Assembly: GCA_027494165.1 (NCBI GenBank)
Contig: JAOSJM010000001.1
Location: forward strand, 434,001-498,000
DNA length: 64,000 nucleotides
Reading direction: 5' to 3'
Origin: Acidimicrobiia bacterium
GTDB lineage: Bacteria > Actinomycetota > Acidimicrobiia > IMCC26256 > JAOSJM01
Made by a program: the position numbers and the translations under genes. Within the stretch, counting starts at the first letter, position 1. Every line of letters begins with the position of its first letter. The notes under the pieces were generated by a model. It was not told where the DNA came from and did not search any database. It was given only the letters and a program-made list of their open reading frames with translations. This document shows positions 46,295 to 55,802 of the stretch, piece by piece.

Positions 46295-48255
46295 GGTCGG
46301 ATCGCGGCCAGGACGCGGGTGACGAGGTCTTCGGGCCGGTAGGGCTTCTGGACGAACCCGGCCAGGCCTCCGTCCCGGAACGCGGCGGTCGCCTCGGTCT
46401 CGTCGTAGCCGCTGGTGAGGACGACCCGCACCCCGGGGTCGATGCGACGGAGCTCCGCGAAGGCGTCGACCCCGTCGACGTGCGGCATGGTGACGTCGAG
46501 GAGGACGGCGGTCACCTCGGCGGCATGGTCCCGGAACACCTCGATCGCCTCCCGCCCGTCGGCCGCGCCCAGCACCCGGAACCCGGCCCGCTCCAGGATG
46601 CGCCGGGCCACGCGCCGGACCGTGTCGTCGTCGTCGGCCACGAGGACCGTCCCGGCCGCGACCCCCACCGTCCCGTCGGGGAGGGCGGCGGCCCCACCGG
46701 TGACATCCTCGGGCGCGGCCGGGAACAGGACCCGGATCCTCGACCCTCGCCCGGGCTCGCTCTCGACCTCGACGGCGCCCCGGTGGCTGCGGACGATGCC
46801 GAGCACGGCCGCCAGCCCCAGGCCCCGGCCGGTGAACTTGGTGGTGAAGAACGGGTCGAAGAGCCGCTGGAGGGTGTCCTCGTCCATCCCCACGCCGGTG
46901 TCGGCTACCTCGAGGAACACGTACGTGCCGGCGGGCAGCCCGTCATCGAGGTACGTGGAGGCGAGGAGGGCACGGTCGGCGGCGACGCACCCGGTGCGGA
47001 CGGCGATCACGCCCCCCGCGTCGCTGACGGCGTCGGAGGCGTTGATGATGAGGTTCATCGCGACCTGGCGGACCTGGGTCGGGTCGGCCTCGATCGGCGG
47101 AAGGTCCCGGGCGAGGTCGAACGTGGTGGTCGCGGACTTGGCGACCGAGACGTGGAGGAGGCGGCCCATCTCCTCCACGGCCTCCGAGAGGTCGAGGCAC
47201 TCCACCCGGAACCGGCCCCGTCCCGCGTAGGCCAGCATCTGGCGGGTGAGGTCGGCGGCTCGCTCCGCGGCCGTCCCGATCTCGGCGATGATCGGCCGGG
47301 CCGGGGAGCCCTCGGGGAGCTCCACGAGCGCCACGCCCGCGTTGCCCAGGATGGCGACGAGCAGGTTGTTGAAGTCGTGCGCGATCCCGCCCGCCAGGAC
47401 GCCGAGGCTCTCGAGCTTCTGGCCCTGGCGGATGCCCTCCTCGAGCCGGCGCCGCTCGGCCTCGGCGGCGCGCTGCTCGGTGACGTCCTGCATGGCGCCG
47501 AACATCCGGGCCGCGTTCCCTTCACGATCGAAGGCGCACCCGACGTTCGAGCGGACCCACCGCTCCTCGCCGTCGGCCCGCCGGACCCGGTGCTCGAAGG
47601 CCGGGCTCCGGCCGACCTCACGCGCTTCGGCGAGGGCCCGCTCGGCGGCCGGCCAGTCGTCGGGGTGGATCACCTCGAGGCCGAGCCCGAGGGTCACGTC
47701 GATGGCGTCGGGGTCGAAGCCCAGGATCCGGAAGAGCTCGTCGGACCAGGTCATGCGCTCGGTCGAGAGTTCGAAGGACCAGCTCCCGACGCTGGCGAGC
47801 CGCTGGGCCGCGGCCAGGGTGGCCTCGCTGGCCCGGAGGTCCTCCTCGGCGTGGCGCAGCTCGCCGGTCTGCTCGGTGACGTCGAGCGTGAAGCCGACCA
47901 CGTGGCTCGTGGCCCCCGTGGCGTCCGCGAGGGGCACGAGACTGGTCTCGAAGGCGCGGCTCCCGTCGGGCATGGCGACCCGGTACGTCTGCGGCCGGCC
48001 GGTCGCGAGCGCCTCGTCGAGGAGCCGCTGGCGGAGGCGGCCCACGCCCACCGGGCCCACGTCGCGGGCGGCTCGCCCCACCACCTCCTCGCGGGAGAGG
48101 CCGAGGAAGCCCAGGCCGGCGGCGTTGACGGCGACGAACCGATGGGGCGCGGCCGCCTCGACCGCGAACACCGACATCGGGAGCGCCTCGAGCAGGCGCG
48201 AGAGGAAGACCGCGGCGTCAGGGCTGCCCGTTCCTCCCCCCCATGGGATCTGCAC
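46291..48255 (-). CDS. Hybrid sensor histidine kinase (PAS-PAS-HisKA-HATPase-REC)
   Basis: A 654-residue soluble kinase. Two PAS domains lie at about residues 15-130 and 145-270. The H-box is [16 protein letters not shown] with His at about 293; the ATPase domain has NASDAV, DTGVGMDE and RGLGLAA. A C-terminal receiver has Asp at about 587 (VLLDVTMPHVDG) and QKPYRP. Start GTG 48255 with GGAGGTGG upstream. It is closely similar in architecture to the kinase at 25323 and probably a paralogue. The GNAT gene follows with an ATGA overlap. Confidence 0.93.
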   Translation of the reverse strand: MQIPWGGGTGSPDAAVFLSRLLEALPMSVFAVEAAAPHRFVAVNAAGLGFLGLSREEVVGRAARDVGPVGVGRLRQRLLDEALATGRPQTYRVAMPDGSRAFETSLVPLADATGATSHVVGFTLDVTEQTGELRHAEEDLRASEATLAAAQRLASVGSWSFELSTERMTWSDELFRILGFDPDAIDVTLGLGLEVIHPDDWPAAERALAEAREVGRSPAFEHRVRRADGEERWVRSNVGCAFDREGNAARMFGAMQDVTEQRAAEAERRRLEEGIRQGQKLESLGVLAGGIAHDFNNLLVAILGNAGVALVELPEGSPARPIIAEIGTAAERAADLTRQMLAYAGRGRFRVECLDLSEAVEEMGRLLHVSVAKSATTTFDLARDLPPIEADPTQVRQVAMNLIINASDAVSDAGGVIAVRTGCVAADRALLASTYLDDGLPAGTYVFLEVADTGVGMDEDTLQRLFDPFFTTKFTGRGLGLAAVLGIVRSHRGAVEVESEPGRGSRIRVLFPAAPEDVTGGAAALPDGTVGVAAGTVLVADDDDTVRRVARRILERAGFRVLGAADGREAIEVFRDHAAEVTAVLLDVTMPHVDGVDAFAELRRIDPGVRVVLTSGYDETEATAAFRDGGLAGFVQKPYRPEDLVTRVLAAIRP

Positions 48256-48433
48256 GCTGCCACCTCCGGACACCAGCGTGCCACAGCCACGACGCCGATC
48301 GGCCCCGGAAGACGGGTCGCCCGCCCACCGGTCGGGCCGTCCTGATCGGCCGCCTGTGCCCGGTTCATCCCGACCCCGAACGAAGGGGCGGATCGCGCGC
48401 TCCAGGGCGCGGCGTTCCTGCCGATGGGAGGGT

Positions 48434-50118
48434 GTGAGGCGAGCAGGCCCGCTGCGCGGGCTCACCCTGCTGCTGGTGGCCCCCGTCGTCGTGGTGACGG
48501 CGTCGGCGACGGCGTTCATCGCGGTGCAGGTGCGGGGCGACCGCGAGGAGAACGGCCGGCTGGCGCGCGCGGCGAGTCGTACCGACGGGATGCAGCAGGC
48601 CAACGGATCCCTCGGCAGCGAGATCGTCTACCTCGTGGCCGCCGGGGCCTTCGAGGACGACCTCCCGCGCGAGCTGGCCAGCTTCGAGGCGGGGGCCGCC
48701 TCGCTCGCCGGTTCCATGAGCCACGAGCAGATCGTGGGCATGGTCGCCCAGGTCGACGCGCTCGGGGCCCAGGCCCTCGGCGCCCTCGACCGGCTGGACG
48801 TCCGTGTCCCGCCCCCGGTTCGCGTGGCTCTCGGCCGGATCCCGGACGAGGAGCTCGAGCGGCTCGAGGCGGGGCGCACGACCGGGCTCGACGTGGGCGC
48901 CTACGCCGAGTCCTACAGCTTCTTCGTCGGCCGGACCCAGGAGGACGCCGGCCAGCGGGAGCGGGCCCAGGCCGAGCTGGTGGAGCGGGCGGCCCGCCCG
49001 GAGCTGTGGCGCGACCCGGTGTTCCTGCTCCCGATGGCCGGGGTGTGGGCCGTCGCGCTCTCGGTCGTGTTCTGGGTCCGGCGACGGATCCTCGCCCGCG
49101 TCGCCCGGGTCGAGCGCGAGCTCGACGTCGAGCGGGAGCAGCGCCAGGCGCTGGCCGGTCGCAACGAGCAGCTCCTCGACCTCGTGGGGGTGGCCCGGCG
49201 CATCGCCTCGGAGCTCGACATGGGAGCGGTCTGCGCCGCCCTGGCCGAGGAGGCCATGGTGCTCGCGGAGGCCGACTTCGCCCTCGTGTCCCTCGTGGAG
49301 GGAGACCGGCTGGTCCCGGTGTCCACGGTGGGGGGCGTCGAAGCGGGCCCGATCCGGGTGGACACCGGCTTCGTCGGGCGGGCGGTGGACGCCGCCACGA
49401 CGTCGACCGCCGTCGTCCGGTCCGACGAGGCGCTACCGGGGGAGCCCGGGCCGCTGGCCCTCCTCGTCGCGCCGCTGGTCGCGGCCCGCCAGGTCCTGGG
49501 GGCCATCGTGGCGGGACGGCGGGGCGAGCGGCTCTTCGCCGAGGACCACGAAGGGGCCATGCGGCTCCTCGCCCTGACCGCCGGAGCGGCGGTGGAGGCC
49601 GCGCGGCTCCACGGCTGGACCGCCGAGCTCGCCGAGCTCGACGAGCTCACCGGGCTCTACAACCGCCGCCGTCTCCAGTCGGACCTCGGACGAGCGATCG
49701 GGGCCCGGTCGGCCGACGATCGCCCGGTGGCCTTCGCCATGGTCGACGTCGACCACTTCAAGACCTTCAACGACACCCACGGTCACCCGGCGGGCGACGT
49801 CGCCCTGCGCGAGGTGGCGGCGCTGCTGCGCGCCTCGCTGCGCGACAGCGACGTGGCCTACCGCTTCGGGGGCGAGGAGTTCTCGGTGCTCCTGCCGGGG
49901 ACCGGGGCCGACGAGGCCCGGCTCGTGGCCGAGCGCATCCGCTCCTCCGTGGAGGGCCGGGCGTTCCCCGGCGAGGAGGCGCTGCCGGGCGGGCGCCTGA
50001 CGGTCTCGGTCGGCTTGGCGGTGGGCGCGCGGGGCGACGCGCGGGCGCTGGTCGAGGCGGCCGACGCCGCCCTCTACGAGGCCAAGCGGGCCGGCCGCAA
50101 CCGCGTGGTCGTCGGTGA
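48434..50118 (+). CDS. Membrane GAF-GGDEF diguanylate cyclase
   Basis: About 561 residues. A membrane helix (LTLLLVAPVVVVTASAT) is followed by an outside domain of about 150 residues resembling NIT-type sensors (GSLGSEIVYLVAAGAFEDDL), a second helix (VFLLPMAGVWAVALSVVFW), a coil and a GAF domain (about 255-395). The GGDEF domain has GGEEF at about 479 (RFGGEEFSVLL) with an RDSD I-site. It should make c-di-GMP; no EAL is present. The frame is open past the domain to 50458; one missing G at 50113-50115 gives a natural stop after RNRVVVG at 50118, which I favour. Start GTG 48434. Confidence 0.88.
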
Positions 50119-50172
50119 GGTCGTGGCGGGCGACCGCGAGGGACTCGCCGTCTCGGGTGTCGCAGGACTCGC

Positions 50173-50283
50173 CGTCTCGGGTGTCATGAGCCCCGCTGGG
50201 CGGGGGTATCGACACCCGGGAGGCCAGGAGCACCGTCTCGGGTGTCATGAGCCCCGCTGGGCGGGGGTATCGACACCCGGGAG
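50173..50283. repeat. Family B repeat, two 61-bp copies with strong stems
   Basis: Copies start at 50173 and 50234, exactly 61 bp apart. Outer arms CGGGTGTC and GACACCCG pair perfectly; the inner stem is CCCCGCTGGGCGGGG. This is the most stable version of the family. It lies between convergent genes, 15 bases before the DUF885 stop. An extra half unit (GTCTCGGGTGTCGCAGGACTC) sits just before, at 50151-50172. Confidence 0.92.
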
Positions 50284-50298
50284 GGGCGGCCGGCCGGG

Positions 50299-51984
50299 TC
50301 AGGTCCGGGACCGGGCCATCTCCCGGCGGAACTGGGCCAGGCCCATCGGGCCGAGATCGAGAGCCCGGGTGTGGAACGCCTTGAGGTCGAAGTCCCGACC
50401 CGCGATGCGCCGGGCGTCCTCCCGGGCGGCGAGCCACTCGCGCTCGCCCACCTTGTAGCTGATGGCCTGGCCCGGGAGGCCGAGGTAGCGGTCGACCTCG
50501 CTGGCGAGGAAGTCGGCCGGGAAGTGGCTGCGCTCGATGACGAACGGGAGGGCCAGCTCGGCGGTCCAGGTCTCCCCGGGGTGGTAGGCGCAGCTCGGCG
50601 GGATCGCCAGCTCCAGGTGCATGCCGATGTCGACCACGACCCGTACGGCGCGCAGGGCCTGGGCCCTCAGCATGCCGAGCTCGTACGCGGGGTCGTCGAG
50701 GTAGCCCAGCTCGCCCATCAGGCGCTCCGCGTACAGCGCCCATCCCTCGCCGTGTCCGGAGACGAACCCGAGGGTCCGCTGGAACCGGCTGAGCTCGTCG
50801 GCCAGCACGAGGACCTGGCCGATCTGGAGGTGGTGACCGGGAACGCCCTCGTGGTAGGCGATCGACACCTCCCCCCACAGCGGGAACCGGGTCCGGCCCA
50901 GCGTCGGGTACCAGGTCCGGCCGGGCCGGGCGAAGTCCTCGGACGGCGGCGTGTAGTACATCGCGGCGGCGCCGCCCGGTGGGGCGATCATCGCCTCGAC
51001 CCGCTTCACGGGGTCGGGGATGTCGAAGTGGGTGCCGTCGAGCTCGGCCACCGTGGCGTCCATGAGGTCCTGGAGCCACGACCGGAACGCCTCCTCGCCC
51101 TCGATGGAGCGGTGGGGGTCGGTCTCGAGGTGCTCGATGACCTCGGCGACGGGGGCACCGGGGAGGATGCGCTCCGCCACCTCGCCGATCGCGTGCCCGA
51201 TGCGCTCCAGCTCCTCCCATCCCCACGCGTAGGTCTCAGGCAGGTCGAGGTCGACGCCGTTGAACGCCGCGGCCCAGAGCCGGTAGCGGTCCTCGCCGAC
51301 GGCGTCGCGCTCGTCGGCGTGCGGCGCGTACTCCGACACCAGGAAGCGGCCCAGGGCCGCGTAGGCCTCGGTGGCCCTCCGGGCGTCTCGCTCGAGCCGG
51401 TCCCGGAGGCTCGGGCGGTCGATCCCCGCCTCGTCGAAGCGGTCGAGGAGGGCCAGGAAGTACGGCGTGCCCTCGCCGGAGACGCCTCCCCAGGTGTCGG
51501 CCTGGCGCGTGCACGCCACGGCCTGCCGGCGGGCCGCCACGACGCCGCGGCGCGCTCCCTCGGCCAGCGTCGCCTGGTAGCCCGCGAGGGCCTGGGGGAC
51601 GAGGCCGAGCCGGGCGGCGATCGTCTCCCAGTCGGCCTCGGTCGCCGACGGCACGAGGTCGAAGCACTGCCGGACGGCCTGGACCGGGCTGGCCAGGATG
51701 TTGAGGTCGCGCAGCGCCTCGCCGGCGTCGTGGCGGTCGATGGCCACCCGGAGCCGCTCGACCACGGCCTCGGCGGCCACCCGGTCGCGCTCGCCGGCCA
51801 CCGGGGCCGCCGCGAGCTCGGCGAGGGCGCGCCGGTCGTGGGCGACCCGCTCCTCGATCCCCTCGGGCGAGTAGTCGGTCATCTGCCCGTCGTGCCCGGG
51901 GATGCCGGCCTCGGTGGCGGCCACGGGGTCGAGCTCGGCGAACCGCTCCACGTAGCGCGCGGCGACCTCGAAGACCTTCGACAC
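50299..51984 (-). CDS. DUF885 family metallopeptidase-like protein
   Basis: A 561-residue DUF885 protein, a family related to M32-like carboxypeptidases. The zinc motif HEGVPGHHLQIG (about residue 365) is preceded by YYTPPSEDFARPGRTWYPT. A downstream acidic region (GHGEGWALYAERLM) supplies the third ligand. There is no signal peptide, so it should be cytosolic. The GTG at 51984 is preceded by GGAGGGGAGG. Family members cleave peptides or act in cell-envelope turnover; the substrate is not known. Confidence 0.88.
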   Translation of the reverse strand: MSKVFEVAARYVERFAELDPVAATEAGIPGHDGQMTDYSPEGIEERVAHDRRALAELAAAPVAGERDRVAAEAVVERLRVAIDRHDAGEALRDLNILASPVQAVRQCFDLVPSATEADWETIAARLGLVPQALAGYQATLAEGARRGVVAARRQAVACTRQADTWGGVSGEGTPYFLALLDRFDEAGIDRPSLRDRLERDARRATEAYAALGRFLVSEYAPHADERDAVGEDRYRLWAAAFNGVDLDLPETYAWGWEELERIGHAIGEVAERILPGAPVAEVIEHLETDPHRSIEGEEAFRSWLQDLMDATVAELDGTHFDIPDPVKRVEAMIAPPGGAAAMYYTPPSEDFARPGRTWYPTLGRTRFPLWGEVSIAYHEGVPGHHLQIGQVLVLADELSRFQRTLGFVSGHGEGWALYAERLMGELGYLDDPAYELGMLRAQALRAVRVVVDIGMHLELAIPPSCAYHPGETWTAELALPFVIERSHFPADFLASEVDRYLGLPGQAISYKVGEREWLAAREDARRIAGRDFDLKAFHTRALDLGPMGLAQFRREMARSRT

Positions 51985-52051
51985 GGCGACCTCCCCTCCG
52001 GTCGGTGAGTCTCCCACGCCGGGGCGCGCCGATGGAGCAGACTCCCTGCTC

Positions 52052-53994
52052 ATGGTCATCGGGGAGACGTCGCCGGAGGGGACCTCGGAACGGGTCGAGG
52101 AGGTGCTCACGCTCCCGGAGCACACCGGGCCCGTCGGGCCGATCACCGCCCGGGTCCAGCGACGGTGGGTCCTCGGGTACCTCGGGGTCTGGAGCGCGAG
52201 CGTGGCGGCCATCCTGCTCTCGGGGTCCCCGACGCTGCGCGCCGTGGCGAGCGGCCTCGCCGTCCCGGGAGGGGGGTTCCTCTACACGTCCGATCCACCG
52301 CTGTTCCTCCTGACCGCGGTGGCGCTCCTCCTCGGGTTCGTCGCCTGGCTCCTCGTCGGGATGATGCTCGCCCCGTTCGCGGTGTGGCTCGTGGCGGCGT
52401 TGCTCGCGACCACGCGGACCTCGACGGGGCTCTGGAGCCGGGCGTTGCCCGCCGTCGTCGCGACCGGCCCGGTCCTGCTCGCGACGACCGCGATGCTCCG
52501 GAGGGTCGAGCTCCGCCGGGCGCGCCGGCGGGCCGAGGACGCCAACGCGCGGCTCGTGTCGTCCCCGTACCGGCCGACCGTCGCGCCCTCCCCGCCGGGC
52601 CACGACGAGCTGGGCCGGGACGAGCTCGACTTCCTGCGCTCCTTCCTCGACCGGGCGCTCCAGCCCGTCGAGTCGTTCGACGGCTTCGAGTGGGTCGACC
52701 AGTTCCAGGTCGGCGCGGTCCGGTACCAGCTCAACTACGCCCAGTGGTCGCTCGCCCTGGCCCAGTCCCGGTGCGCTCCCGCGTTCCAGGGGTACCTGGC
52801 CGAGGCCCAGCGCCGGCTCGTCGAGAAGATGCTCGACCCCCGGGTGTGGCGCTACTGGCGGTGGGAGAACCTCTGGGGCAACCTCGACCGGAACCCCGAC
52901 CCGATCCGTCGTGACAACGTGATGTTCTCGGGGTACCTGTCGGTGATGCTCGGCACCTACGCGACCCTCACCGGCGACCGTCGGTACGACCAGCCGGGGT
53001 CTCTCGCCTTCCGCTGGGACGAGCGACGCACCTTCGCCTACGACGCCGGATCGGTCGCCGAAGCGCTGCGGGACAACTTCGAGCGCTCGCGCTTCTGCCT
53101 GTTCTCCTGCGAGCCGAACTGGGTCTACAGCATCTGCAACGCCATCGGCATGGCCGGGCTGGTCGCCCACGACCGGACCCACGGCACCACCCACGCGGAC
53201 GAGCTGCGCGAGCGGTTCCGGCGCTCGTTCGAGCTCGAGTTCCTCCGCGCCGACGGGCGGCTGGTCACCAACCGGTCCAGCCGCATGGGGATCTCGGTGC
53301 CCGGGATCGGGAGGTCGACGGCCAACGAGGCCGCGATCGTGCTCTGGCTCAGCGCCGTCCTCCCCGACGTCGCGAACCGGAGCTGGTGCCTCCTGCGGGA
53401 GGACCTCGCCGGCGGCGAGGACGGGTCGGGGGGACCCGTGTTCCGGAGCCCGCTCGACCGGATGGACGTCGGCAGCTACCGGCTCAGCTACGGCCCCATG
53501 ACCTACGCCTTCGCCATGGCCGCGGCCCGGGAGATGGGTGACACCGAGACGTTCGAGCGCCTGGCCCGCTCGCTCGAGCGGGTGGCCGTCCCGCGGACCC
53601 GCGACGGCGTGACCTCGTACCCGGGGTCCGTGATGTCGAACCTGATGTTCGGGCTGGCGAGGTTCGGGGGCGCGCGGGCCTGGCACGACGTCGTCGCCCG
53701 CGGGCTCCCCGAGGAACGGCACCGGTGGCCCGTGCTGGCGGACGCGCCCTATCCCGACGTGCTCGTCGCCCGGGCCACGAGCGACGGCGCGGCGCTCGAC
53801 CTGGTCCTGCACCCCGGTTCCGGGCCGCGCCGTGTGACCCTCGGCCTGGCCCGCCTGGTCCCGGGCCGCTGCTACACGGTGTGGGGGGCGGGGGTGGCGG
53901 GCCGCGGGGAGGTCGCGCTGGTGGCGGACGGCGAGGGCGCGCCGGCCTGGAGGTCGACCTCGACGGCCGGGTGGAGGTGCGGGTGGCGCCGTGA
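52052..53994 (+). CDS. Linalool dehydratase/isomerase-like membrane protein, one-base frameshift
   Basis: About 648 residues. The first 165 residues have four hydrophobic segments (RWVLGYLGVWSASVAAI, LLGFVAWLLVGMMLAPF, others). The C-terminal part resembles the alpha-barrel domain of linalool dehydratase-isomerase: RYQLNYAQWSLALAQ, DNVMFSGYLSVMLGTYATL, SCEPNWVYSICNAIGMAG, AHDRTHGTTHADELR. The Cys pair C353 and C362, nine apart, matches the two active-site Cys of the known enzyme, but the expected His in VMYSGH is Tyr. One missing base near 53935-53945 restores a C-terminus ending RVEVRVAP at 53994. The natural substrate is unknown. Confidence 0.75.
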
Positions 53995-54151
53995 CGCCCG
54001 CCGGACGCGGCGCAGGGGCGGGGTCCGGGCCGGTCGCCCGAGGGTGGGAGCGGGACCGGGCGCGGGGGCGACGGGAGCGGGACGGGACCGGCGAGGTGTG
54101 GGATGCTCGGTGAGGTCCGGTCGGCTGCGGGGTGACCCGCTGGAGGTGTCG

Positions 54152-54325
54152 ATGGCCTGCTGTCTCCTGGCCGCGTTCGTGATCGGGTTGATCGTCCGAC
54201 TCGTCCGGGCGGTCCGGTCCCCGTGGCGCAGGCGGCGGTCGGCTTCCACGGCCCCCCGTGCGGACCTGCCGTCCGGGACGCCCGCCGGGGTCATCGCGGG
54301 AGGACCCGGGGGCCGGCCGGCGTGA
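54152..54325 (+). CDS. Small single-helix membrane protein
   Basis: A 57-residue open frame in the gap after the linalool dehydratase-like gene. The ATG at 54152 has GGAGG six bases upstream. Residues 3-20 (CCLLAAFVIGLIVRLVRAV) form a hydrophobic helix with a Cys pair, followed by an Arg-rich stretch and a Pro/Gly-rich tail. I do not recognise it. The good ribosome binding site and helix argue for a real small gene; codon use is not different from the surroundings. Confidence 0.5.
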   Translation: MACCLLAAFVIGLIVRLVRAVRSPWRRRRSASTAPRADLPSGTPAGVIAGGPGGRPA

Positions 54326-54397
54326 TCCGGGGATCGGGGCCCCGGTCCCGATCCTCCACGCGACCGACCCGGTCGGAGCGGGCCGGCGGGAGCCCGG

Positions 54398-54403
54398 TAC
54401 GGT
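54398..54403 (+). promoter_or_regulatory. -10 box of the TrmA-like gene
   Basis: TACGGT ends 7 bases before the GTG at 54411, suggesting a leaderless transcript. Confidence 0.55.
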
Positions 54404-54410
54404 CGGGTCC

Positions 54411-55679
54411 GTGGACGACCTCGACTCCAGGGCCGGCGTGGGAGCGGGTGGCGAGCGTCCGATCCCCGGGGCGGCCGCCGCCGCGCCGGCGGCGTCGCCC
54501 GGGGCCACCGTCGAGCTGGCGACCACCGGCGTCGCGGTCGGCGGGGACGCGGTGGCGCGCGAGCCGGGAGGCCGGGTGGTCTTCGTCCGGGGAGCCCTCC
54601 CCGAGGAGCGGGTCCTCGCCCGGATCACCGAGGCCCGGCGCCGGTTCGCCCGGGGTGAGGTGCTCGAGGTCCTGGACCCCTCTCCGGACCGGGTCCCGCC
54701 CCCCTGCCCCCACGTCGCCGACGGGTGCGGCGGCTGCTCCTGGCAGCACGTCACGCCCGAGGCCCAGCGGCGGCTCAAGGAGGGCATCGTCGCCGACACC
54801 CTCCGCCGCGTGGGCCACGTGGAGGGGGTGCCGGTGAGCTCCGTCGCGCTGCCCGACCGGGGATACCGCACGAGCCTCCGGTGCCTCGTGGTCGGCGGCG
54901 GGCTGGCCTTCCGGCGGTTCCACGGTCACGACGCCGTGCCCGTCCGGTCGTGCCTCGTCGCCCATCCGCTCCTCGACGAGCTGTTCCGCGAGGGTCGCTT
55001 CGACGGGGCCGAGGAGGTGGAGCTGCGGGCCGGGGCCCGCACGGGGGAGCGGCTCGTGGTGGCCCATCCCACCGCGACCGACCTCGTCCTGCCGCCCGAC
55101 GTCCTCACCGTGGGCACCGACGAGCTCGAGGCCGGGGCCGCGGCCTGGTACCACGAGGAGGCGGGAGGGCGCCGGTGGCGCGTGTCCGCGCTGTCGTTCT
55201 TCCAGGTGCGGCCGGACGGAGCCGACGTGCTCGCCGGGCTCGTCGCCGGGGCCGCGGGGGACGCGACGACGGCGGTGGACCTGTACTCGGGGGTGGGCCT
55301 GTTCGCGGGGGTGCTGGCCGAGCGGGAGCTCGAGGTCGTGGCGGTCGAGGGGCGGGCCGGCGCCGCCGCCGACGCCCGCCACAACCTGGCCGGTCTCCCC
55401 GTGAACCTCGTCGAGGGCGACGTGCTGGCGTGGTCACCGACACCCGCCGACCTGGTGGTGGCCGATCCCAGCCGGGCCGGTCTGGGTGAGCGCGGGGTCG
55501 AGGTGATCGCCGCCTGCGACCCCCGCCGGGTGGTCGTGGTGGCGTGCGACCCCGCGGCGCTGGGCCGCGACGCAGGGCTGCTCGTCGCCCGCGGGTTCGG
55601 GCTCTCCGAGGTCACCGTGGTGGACCTGTTCCCGCACACCCCGCACGTGGAGGCGGTCGCCGTCTTCGACCGCCCCTGA
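54411..55679 (+). CDS. TrmA/RumA-type 5-methyluridine RNA methyltransferase
   Basis: A 422-residue class I RNA m5U methyltransferase. An N-terminal TRAM domain (about residues 40-100) is followed by the iron-sulfur motif CPHVADGCGGCSW, SAM motif DLYSGVGLFAG, ADPSRAGLG and the catalytic Cys in VACDPAALGRD. The ending FPHTPHVEAVAVF is characteristic of the RumA/TrmA C-terminus. The nucleophile, the Asp and the Fe-S cysteines are present. The target (23S rRNA or tRNA) cannot be settled from sequence. Start GTG 54411, just after TACGGT. Confidence 0.93.
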   Translation: MDDLDSRAGVGAGGERPIPGAAAAAPAASPGATVELATTGVAVGGDAVAREPGGRVVFVRGALPEERVLARITEARRRFARGEVLEVLDPSPDRVPPPCPHVADGCGGCSWQHVTPEAQRRLKEGIVADTLRRVGHVEGVPVSSVALPDRGYRTSLRCLVVGGGLAFRRFHGHDAVPVRSCLVAHPLLDELFREGRFDGAEEVELRAGARTGERLVVAHPTATDLVLPPDVLTVGTDELEAGAAAWYHEEAGGRRWRVSALSFFQVRPDGADVLAGLVAGAAGDATTAVDLYSGVGLFAGVLAERELEVVAVEGRAGAAADARHNLAGLPVNLVEGDVLAWSPTPADLVVADPSRAGLGERGVEVIAACDPRRVVVVACDPAALGRDAGLLVARGFGLSEVTVVDLFPHTPHVEAVAVFDRP

Positions 55680-55787
55680 CCCCTCCCGTCGCCGCGCCCC
55701 CACCCCGGCCCCCGGCCCCGCCACGTCGGGGCACGGAACGATCGCGTGCGGCGCGCTCGTGAGCCGACGCTCGCCGGGTGGGCGCGC

Positions 55788-55793
55788 TACGGT
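55788..55793 (+). promoter_or_regulatory. -10 box of fumC
   Basis: TACGGT lies 9 bases before the GTG at 55803. Confidence 0.5.
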
Positions 55794-55802
55794 CCCGGCT
55801 GC

